This document shows positions 57,034-64,000 of a stretch of DNA of 64,000 nucleotides, piece after piece (the stretch's first letter is position 1; every line of letters starts with the position of its first letter). Origin of the DNA: Staphylococcus sp. MI 10-1553. GTDB lineage: Bacteria; Bacillota; Bacilli; Staphylococcales; Staphylococcaceae. Under the pieces are notes generated by a model. That model did no database searches. It saw nothing but the letters and a program-made list of their open reading frames with translations, and was not told the origin of the DNA. The position numbers and the translations under genes are program-made. Where the stretch lies: the NCBI RefSeq assembly GCF_010365305.1, contig NZ_CP048279.1, positions 868,001 to 932,000 on the forward strand, read 5' to 3'.

Positions 57034-57576
57034 AAAGGGATGGGGGCATTAAGTTTTCTAAATCCCTATCTATTTATGGACTTATTTCTATTAATGATGA
57101 TAAAACCATCGAAAAATGAGGATGAATTAGACATAAAAATGGATGCTATTGTTTTCATGATTTCATCAACTTGCCCTCAGTTTCGCTGTATTTCATATAA
57201 GATTGACCAGAAGGCTGAGACTCCTGAGGGAATGAGTGCATACTGCTAACAGTCACTTCTTTACTTTAATAGTGGTTGCTGTTTATCGCAGTAGCTGTCT
57301 GACTTCTCAATGGGCATGCTTTTGAGAAGTCTAGTCAGCCTTGCGGGGGTAGTACTACGAAACCTTTGTGACACATGAGATTTCAGTACTGCTCCCAAAA
57401 TCCAATTCGGCATCGATCAAGTGTTCGTTTCAATCAAGCCGAATTGAGTTGAAGGTTCAGCCCTAAGAACGCGAAGCCATGAGGGCAATCAAAAACACAA
57501 ATCGTAGGGAGAGGGCAAGTTAAACAAAATAATGCATCAATAGCAACCAAATTTTTATATCTCAGCCTCTACCTTC
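57034..57576 (-). repeat. Intergenic hairpin repeat, copy E (full length)
   Basis: About 543 bases between the convergent 56658 gene and def. It matches copy D over its whole length on the opposite strand, e.g. GAGACTCCTGAGGGAATGAG, CTTATGCTTTTGAGAAGTC-like stem and GCCGAATTGAGTTGAAG. Frames inside it, such as the one at 57040, are also present in broken form in D and are not genes. Confidence 0.85.
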
Positions 57577-57603
57577 TTAATCGTTTTAAATAGTTTGTTA
57601 TTC

Positions 57604-58155
57604 TTAAACTTCCATTGCACCATTTTTAGGTTGTAACGGATGATCTTGGTCGATATGATCATAAAACAGTACGCCGTTAAGATGATCCAATTCATGTTGC
57701 ACTACAATCGCGGCATAACCTTTCAAGCGTAAGTTAATCTCATTGCCATCAATATCATAACCTTTAAGTTTGATACGGTAATGACGATGAACGAGACCTG
57801 GAATATCTTCGTCCACGCTCAAGCAACCTTCACCAGTTGGTAAGTATGCATCTTGAACACTATGACTCACAATTTTGGGGTTTACAATCGCAAAATCATA
57901 TGAATGTCCTTCACCATCATCAGGTAAATAAACTGCAAACATGCGTTTCGGTACATTAATTTGAGGTGCCGCTAATCCAACACCACTACGTAATTGATAT
58001 TTTTCAGCAATTTCTGGGTCTTGACTATTTTTTAAAAAAGTTTGCATATCTAATAAAGTTTGTCGTTCTTCTTCAGTTAATGGGAACTCCACTTCGTTTG
58101 CTCTTTGGCGAAGTGTAGGATGTCCATCTCGAATAATATCTTTCATTGTTAACAT
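57604..58155 (-). CDS. def: Peptide deformylase
   Basis: 183 residues from ATG 58155, which gives the family start [17 protein letters not shown] and has GGAAGGTG upstream; 58164 is less likely. The three metalloenzyme motifs are [18 protein letters not shown] and QHELDHLNG (iron/zinc ligands Cys, His, His). It removes the formyl group from new proteins. It is of the longer type I-b staphylococcal form. Confidence 0.96.
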   Translation of the reverse strand: MLTMKDIIRDGHPTLRQRANEVEFPLTEEERQTLLDMQTFLKNSQDPEIAEKYQLRSGVGLAAPQINVPKRMFAVYLPDDGEGHSYDFAIVNPKIVSHSVQDAYLPTGEGCLSVDEDIPGLVHRHYRIKLKGYDIDGNEINLRLKGYAAIVVQHELDHLNGVLFYDHIDQDHPLQPKNGAMEV

Positions 58156-58400
58156 TTTTGACACCTTCCTTATTTAATAATATATCAAAAAAATTCCATA
58201 AAGTGATAGTCGAAAACTTTCAAAATTAAAATCGTATATTGACGTATTTTCAACTTCTACATTTAATACGTGTAATAAAGGCAGCATTGTGCATATATCG
58301 TTGGATGATGTGTAAAAGGACAAAAAATGTGCGAATGAATATTTGAATTATAACGCTATTTTCATTAATATTACGAGTGACGGATAAGGAGGTCTCCAGA

Positions 58401-59033
58401 ATGAAATTTCATAAAACAATTGGAGTAGCAATTGCAGCAACATTTTTATTGGCTGCTTGTAGTAAAGATGGTGAACATATTGAAAAGTACAATGACGGAC
58501 TTGAAAATATGCAAAAAGCTGAAGCACCTATTCAAGAAGTTAATAAAGAAATGAATAAGCTTGAGAAAGAAAAAGAAAAACTATCAAAAGAAATTAGTGG
58601 TAAAAATATTGCTGAAGTGCAAGATAAAGTGGATCAAGTACTCGACAATGCGAACAAGCGTGAAAAGCAATTGAAAAAAGAAGTTGAAGCGATGAACAAT
58701 TCTAAAAAAGCTTTCGAAAAGGCAAAAGCAGAGTCGAACAAAATTGAAGATGAAGATGATAAAAAAGAGTTTGATGAATTGAACAAAGCGATTGAAGAGA
58801 AAAATAAAAAACATGATGCTTTCGTCAAAGGCTATCAAGATGTCATTAATAAAGAAAAAGATTTGTTCAGTTATTTTAAAGAAGATTCTGGTTCACAAGA
58901 GGAAGTAGACAAACGTTCTAAAGCGTTATCTGATGTTCAAAAAAATATGCAGAAAAAAGTAGAGGACTACACAAAAGCAATCCGTAAAGTACAAACAGAA
59001 AAGCAAGATGTTGATGAAATCGCTAACAAATAA
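58401..59033 (+). CDS. YkyA-family cell-wall-binding lipoprotein
   Basis: 210 residues from ATG 58401 after AAGGAGG. The signal ends in FLLAAC with acylated Cys20. The rest is a long helical, K/E-rich protein with heptad-like coiled coil (about 45-140), matching the putative cell-wall binding lipoprotein family (PF10368, YkyA). The same gene stands before pdhA in S. aureus and B. subtilis. The role is not known; conserved linkage to pdh is notable. Confidence 0.85.
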   Translation: MKFHKTIGVAIAATFLLAACSKDGEHIEKYNDGLENMQKAEAPIQEVNKEMNKLEKEKEKLSKEISGKNIAEVQDKVDQVLDNANKREKQLKKEVEAMNNSKKAFEKAKAESNKIEDEDDKKEFDELNKAIEEKNKKHDAFVKGYQDVINKEKDLFSYFKEDSGSQEEVDKRSKALSDVQKNMQKKVEDYTKAIRKVQTEKQDVDEIANK

Positions 59034-59108
59034 CTATAACAGTTTGAAAGAAATGGTATAACAGTTGCCTCTACTGTTGTGTTATCAAGTGTTACAGAAC
59101 TTTAGGAA

Positions 59109-59123
59109 AACTGTTTAACAGTT
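59109..59123 (+). promoter_or_regulatory. Dyad AACTGTTTAACAGTT over the pdhA -35 box
   Basis: A perfect 7+1+7 inverted repeat covers the TTAACA -35 box of the pdh promoter. ACAGTT also occurs at two places just upstream. The placement suits a repressor operator, but no regulator can be named. Confidence 0.4.
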
Positions 59124-59143
59124 CGTAGATTTTGTGTTACACT
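59115..59143 (+). promoter_or_regulatory. Promoter of the pdh operon
   Basis: TTAACA, 17 bases, TACACT with an extended -10 TGT, about 50 bases upstream of the chosen pdhA start. Confidence 0.6.
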
Positions 59144-59145
59144 AG

Positions 59146-60309
<1,164 letters not shown>

Positions 60310-60312
60310 GCC

Positions 60313-61290
60313 ATGGCACAAATGACAATGGTTCAAGCGATTAACAACGCGCTAGCAACTGAACTTAAAAATGACGAAAACACTTTGTTATTTGGTGAAG
60401 ACGTTGGTGTTAACGGTGGTGTATTCCGTGTAACTGAGGGATTACAAAAAGAATTCGGTGAAGACCGTGTATTTGACACACCTTTAGCTGAATCTGGTAT
60501 CGGTGGTTTAGCGTTAGGTCTTTCAACTCAAGGATACCGTCCAATTATGGAAGTTCAATTCTTAGGTTTCGTATTTGAAGTATTCGATTCTGTTGCAGGA
60601 CAAATCGCACGTCATCGTTTCCGTTCAGGCAACTCAAAAGTAGCGCCAGTTACAGTTCGTGCGCCATTCGGTGGTGGTGTACATACACCGGAATTGCACG
60701 CTGATAACTTAGAAGGTATTTTAGCACAATCACCAGGTTTAAAAGTGGTGATTCCATCTGGTCCCTACGATGCAAAAGGTTTATTAATCGAAAGTATCCG
60801 TAGCAATGACCCAGTTGTATATTTAGAGCACATGAAATTATACCGTTCATTCCGCGAAGAAGTACCTGAAGAAGAGTACACAATCGAAATCGGTAAAGCG
60901 AACGTTAAACGTGAAGGTACTGACTTAACAATCATCACTTACGGTGCAATGGTTCAAGAGTCAATGAAAGCTGCTGAAGAACTTGAAAAAGACGGCTACT
61001 CTGTTGAAGTGATTGACTTACGTACAGTTCAACCATTAGACGTTGAAACGCTTGTGAAATCAACTGAAAAAACAGGTCGTGTCGTTGTTGTTCAAGAAGC
61101 ACAAAAACAAGCAGGTGTAGGCGCAAATGTTGTCGCTGAATTATCAGAACGTGCTATTCTGTCATTAGAAGCACCGATTGGACGTGTTGCAGCGCCAGAT
61201 ACAATTTATCCATTTACACAAGCTGAAAACGTTTGGTTACCAAACAAAACTGACATCGTTGAACAAGCGAAGAAAACTTTGGAATTTTAA
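60313..61290 (+). CDS. pdhB: Pyruvate dehydrogenase E1 beta subunit
   Basis: 325 residues. Family segments [41 protein letters not shown] and [13 protein letters not shown] are all visible; the C-terminal half has the transketolase-C pattern [14 protein letters not shown]. It forms the alpha2-beta2 E1 with PdhA. It starts three bases after the pdhA stop. A 158-base gap with hairpins and a possible promoter follows before pdhC. Confidence 0.96.
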   Translation: MAQMTMVQAINNALATELKNDENTLLFGEDVGVNGGVFRVTEGLQKEFGEDRVFDTPLAESGIGGLALGLSTQGYRPIMEVQFLGFVFEVFDSVAGQIARHRFRSGNSKVAPVTVRAPFGGGVHTPELHADNLEGILAQSPGLKVVIPSGPYDAKGLLIESIRSNDPVVYLEHMKLYRSFREEVPEEEYTIEIGKANVKREGTDLTIITYGAMVQESMKAAEELEKDGYSVEVIDLRTVQPLDVETLVKSTEKTGRVVVVQEAQKQAGVGANVVAELSERAILSLEAPIGRVAAPDTIYPFTQAENVWLPNKTDIVEQAKKTLEF

Positions 61291-61448
61291 TGTGTAATTT
61301 TTGAAAAGAGTGGAAAAACAGAGAGCTGTGCCATCAGCTTTCTGTCCCACGCCCCTGCGTATGGAGAATGAAATGTTTTTTCGTTTCTTCTCCTATATGT
61401 GTGTAAACAAAGTATTGTTTATAATTTAATTATTTAGGAGGAAAGAAC
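61291..61448 (+). promoter_or_regulatory. pdhB-pdhC intercistronic region with hairpins and a possible internal promoter
   Basis: Two stems are visible: ACAGAGAGCTG/CAGCTTTCTGT (61318-61345) and GGAGAATGAAA/TTTCTTCTCC (61363-61393). Neither has a clean T-run. A TATAAT at 61420-61425 and a perfect dyad TAAACAA-AGTA-TTGTTTA (61404-61421) follow. The segment may be an RNA-processing site, an internal promoter, or both. Confidence 0.4.
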
Positions 61449-62762
61449 GTGGCATTTGAATTTAGATTACCCGATATTGGTGAAGGTATCCACGAAGGTG
61501 AAATCGTAAAGTGGTTTGTTAAAGCTGGAGACACTATTGAAGAAGATGACGTACTATGTGAAGTACAAAATGATAAATCAGTTGTAGAAATCCCATCTCC
61601 TGTAAGTGGTACAGTACTTGAAGTATTAGTTGAAGAAGGAACTGTAGCAGTTGTAGGTGACACAATTGTTAAAATTGATGCACCTGATGCTGAAGACATG
61701 GAATTCAAAGGCGGACACAGTGATGATGCGCCTGCTGCAAAAGCAAAAGAAGAAGCACCTAAAGAAGAAGCGGCTCCTGCTGCTCAAGAAGCTGTAGAAG
61801 TTGATGAAAGCAGACAAGTAAAGGCAATGCCATCAGTGCGTAAATACGCACGTGACAATAATGTGAACATTAAAGCTGTTAATGGTACAGGTAAAAATGG
61901 TAGAATTACTAAAGAAGATGTAGATGCATACTTAAATGGTGGCGGACAAGCGGCGCCAACTCAAGATACTGCATCAGCTGAATCTTCAGAAGCATCAACT
62001 GCACCAGCAGCATCAACTGCACCAGCAGCATCAGCACCAGCAGTTTCAACTGAAGATGAATTCCCTGAAACAACAGAAAAAATCTCTGCAATGCGTAAAG
62101 CAATCGCAAAAGCAATGGTGAACTCTAAACATACTGCACCTCACGTAACATTAATGGACGAAATTGATGTTCAAGAGTTATGGGATCACCGTAAGAAATT
62201 TAAAGAAATTGCTGCTGAACAAGGTACTAAATTAACATTCTTACCTTATGTTGTTAAAGCTTTAGTATCAGCATTGAAAAAATATCCAGCACTTAACACT
62301 TCATTTAACGAAGAAGCTGGCGAAGTTGTACAAAAACATTACTGGAACATTGGTATCGCAGCAGATACAGACAGAGGTCTTTTGGTACCTGTTGTTAAAC
62401 ATGCTGACCGTAAATCAATCTTCCAAATCTCAGATGAAATTAACGAACTTGCTGTGAAAGCACGTGACGGTAAATTAACATCTGACGAAATGAAAGGTGC
62501 AACATGTACAATCAGTAACATCGGTTCTGCAGGTGGTCAATGGTTCACACCAGTTATCAACCACCCAGAAGTTGCAATCTTAGGTATTGGTCGTATCGCT
62601 CAAAAACCAATCGTTAAAGATGGCGAAATCGTTGCAGCGCCTGTGTTAGCATTATCACTAAGCTTTGACCACAGACAAATTGATGGTGCAACTGGTCAAA
62701 ATGCAATGAACCACATCAAGCGTTTATTAAACAATCCAGAACTATTATTAATGGAGGGGTAA
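61449..62762 (+). CDS. pdhC: Dihydrolipoamide acetyltransferase (E2)
   Basis: 437 residues with a GTG start after AGGAGG. One lipoyl domain has Lys43 in NDKSVVEI. A linker rich in A, P, E and S follows, then the peripheral-subunit-binding domain (about 126-162: [14 protein letters not shown]), a second A/S/T/P-rich linker with near-repeats APAAST, and the catalytic acetyltransferase domain with [12 protein letters not shown]. It forms the core of the pyruvate dehydrogenase complex and passes acetyl groups to CoA. Confidence 0.96.
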   Translation: MAFEFRLPDIGEGIHEGEIVKWFVKAGDTIEEDDVLCEVQNDKSVVEIPSPVSGTVLEVLVEEGTVAVVGDTIVKIDAPDAEDMEFKGGHSDDAPAAKAKEEAPKEEAAPAAQEAVEVDESRQVKAMPSVRKYARDNNVNIKAVNGTGKNGRITKEDVDAYLNGGGQAAPTQDTASAESSEASTAPAASTAPAASAPAVSTEDEFPETTEKISAMRKAIAKAMVNSKHTAPHVTLMDEIDVQELWDHRKKFKEIAAEQGTKLTFLPYVVKALVSALKKYPALNTSFNEEAGEVVQKHYWNIGIAADTDRGLLVPVVKHADRKSIFQISDEINELAVKARDGKLTSDEMKGATCTISNIGSAGGQWFTPVINHPEVAILGIGRIAQKPIVKDGEIVAAPVLALSLSFDHRQIDGATGQNAMNHIKRLLNNPELLLMEG

Positions 62763-62765
62763 AAT

Positions 62766-64000
62766 ATGGTAGTCGGAGATTTTCCAATTGAAACAGATAC
62801 TATTGTCATTGGGGCAGGTCCTGGTGGCTATGTTGCAGCAATTCGTGCAGCACAGTTAGGTCAAAAAGTAACGATCGTTGAAAAAGGCAATTTAGGTGGC
62901 GTATGCTTAAACGTAGGTTGTATTCCTTCAAAAGCATTATTAAACGTATCTCACCGTTTCGAACAAGCGCAACACGGTGCAGACTTAGGTATCACTGCTG
63001 AGAACGTATCTTTAGATTTCGATAAAGTACAATCTTTTAAAGGTTCAGTCGTTAACAAATTAACTGGCGGTGTTGAATCATTATTAAAAGGAAACAAAGT
63101 TGAAATCGTTCGCGGTGAAGCTTACTTCGTTGATGAACACAGCTTACGTGTTATGGACGATAAGAGCGCACAAACTTACAACTTCAAAAATGCTATCGTA
63201 GCAACAGGTTCACGTCCAATTCAGATTCCTAACTTCGAATTCGGTGGTCGTATCCTTGACTCTACTGGTGCGTTGAACTTACAAGAAGTACCTAAAAAAT
63301 TAGTTGTCGTTGGTGGCGGCTACATTGGTTCTGAATTAGGTACTGCCTATGCTAACTTTGGTACTGAAGTTACAATTCTTGAAGGTGCAAAAGAAATCCT
63401 TGGTGGTTTCGAAAAACAAATGGTTGCACCCGTTAAAAAAGAAATGAAAGCAAAAGGCATGATCATCGAAACAGAAGCTTTAGCTAAATCAGCTGAAGAA
63501 ACTGATAACGGTGTTAAAGTGACCTACGAAGTTAAAGGTGAAGAGAAAACAATCGAAGCTGACTACGTATTAGTCACTGTAGGTCGTCGTCCAAACACTG
63601 ACGAACTTGGTTTAGAAGAAGTTGGCGTGAAATTAACTGACCGCGGTTTAGTTGAAGTTGACAAGCAAAGCCGTACATCTGTTGACAGTATCTATGCAAT
63701 TGGTGATATCGTTCCAGGCTTACCACTTGCACACAAAGCAAGCTACGAAGCTAAAATCGCAGCTGAAGCTATTGCAGGACAAAATTCAGAAGTGGATTAC
63801 ATCGGTATGCCTGCTGTATGTTTCACTGAACCAGAATTAGCTCAAGTAGGTTACACTGAAGCACAAGCGAAAGAAGAAGGTCTTGACATCAAAGCTTCTA
63901 AGTTCCCTTACCAAGCGAATGGCCGTGCATTATCGTTAAATGATACAAACGGTTTCGTTAAACTTGTAACACTTAAAGAAGATGACACGCTTATCGGTGC
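62766..64000 (+). CDS. pdhD: Dihydrolipoamide dehydrogenase (E3), cut by window edge
   Basis: About 411 residues are seen; the end lies outside the window. The FAD-binding [17 protein letters not shown], the redox disulfide [17 protein letters not shown] (Cys pair about 45/50), the NAD motif [12 protein letters not shown] and [15 protein letters not shown] are present. It reoxidises lipoyl groups of PdhC, and commonly also of the other 2-oxo-acid complexes. It starts three bases after pdhC. Confidence 0.96.
   Translation, partial: MVVGDFPIETDTIVIGAGPGGYVAAIRAAQLGQKVTIVEKGNLGGVCLNVGCIPSKALLNVSHRFEQAQHGADLGITAENVSLDFDKVQSFKGSVVNKLTGGVESLLKGNKVEIVRGEAYFVDEHSLRVMDDKSAQTYNFKNAIVATGSRPIQIPNFEFGGRILDSTGALNLQEVPKKLVVVGGGYIGSELGTAYANFGTEVTILEGAKEILGGFEKQMVAPVKKEMKAKGMIIETEALAKSAEETDNGVKVTYEVKGEEKTIEADYVLVTVGRRPNTDELGLEEVGVKLTDRGLVEVDKQSRTSVDSIYAIGDIVPGLPLAHKASYEAKIAAEAIAGQNSEVDYIGMPAVCFTEPELAQVGYTEAQAKEEGLDIKASKFPYQANGRALSLNDTNGFVKLVTLKEDDTLIG

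Noticed and set aside
57040..57249. A 69-codon frame inside repeat copy E (similarly 43345-43599 in copy C)
   Set aside because: The frame is not kept open in the other copies of the same repeat, so it is a by-product of the repeat sequence.
49635..57576. The inverted copies D and E as ends of one large composite transposon
   Set aside because: All genes between them are core staphylococcal genes in conserved order and no transposase is present, so they are two independent repeat copies.
62339..62521. Minus-strand frames inside the pdh, pur and qox genes
   Set aside because: All lie opposite long, well-identified genes and follow from their codon use.

Overview
The window is a low-GC Firmicute chromosome and almost certainly a Staphylococcus. 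The gene order lcpB - (insert) - qoxDCBA - folD/purEKCSQLFMNHD - thiamine-type ECF transporter - auxA - ptsHI - cydAB - ktrA - rnjA/rpoY - def - pdhABCD is the staphylococcal core order. The proteins are close to, but clearly diverged from, the S. aureus ones as I remember them, and the stretch between lcpB and qox holds genes I do not associate with S. aureus. A non-aureus species is therefore likely, possibly of the S. intermedius/hyicus side of the genus; that species guess is inference. I saw no rRNA, tRNA, CRISPR array, prophage or transposase gene.

Layout. 1-4049: a GNAT acetyltransferase (cut by the window edge), a DUF2538 protein and the LCP-family ligase LcpB on the minus strand, then a phosphoglucomutase (PgcA family) on the plus strand. 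4299-5636: a secreted CHAP amidase/endopeptidase with two SH3b-type wall-binding domains. 6623-18552: a nine-gene plus-strand locus for an ABC-exported surface polysaccharide (UDP-ManNAc dehydrogenase, GW-like repeat protein, two-domain glycosyltransferase, asparagine-synthase-like enzyme, ABC permease, two GT4 glycosyltransferases, ABC ATPase, alpha/beta-hydrolase). This is the main accessory region and the best candidate for an undescribed system. 18663-20832: a PepSY lipoprotein and a nucleoside hydrolase.

21010-27196: the quinol oxidase operon qoxABCD, a small secreted Ig-like protein and flavohaemoglobin Hmp. 27281-39527: folD divergent from the complete purine operon, with PurR-box-like sites between them. 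39745-42760: an ECF transporter of YkoEDC type behind a TPP riboswitch with its own terminator. 44132-49511: the membrane protein AuxA, an rRNA methyltransferase, a DUF697-like protein and the PTS phosphocarriers HPr and EI. 50209-58155: a glutaredoxin, cytochrome bd oxidase, the potassium-channel regulator KtrA, RNase J1, RpoY and peptide deformylase. 58401-64000: a YkyA-type lipoprotein and the pyruvate dehydrogenase operon, cut inside pdhD.

Working together, the core genes cover central respiration and carbon entry (pdh, qox, cyd, pts), purine synthesis with one-carbon supply (folD), and thiamine-precursor uptake, which feeds the ThDP of PdhA. The accessory block lies beside LcpB, a member of the family that ligates polymers to peptidoglycan, and PgcA, which supplies glucose-1-phosphate. 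This suggests one surface-polymer neighbourhood.

A second theme is a family of hairpin-rich intergenic repeats. There are five copies, at about 6225, 19319, 43210, 49635 and 57034. The two longest are about 543 bp, have imperfect terminal inverted repeats, and lie in opposite orientation around the grx-cydAB-rnjA-rpoY block.
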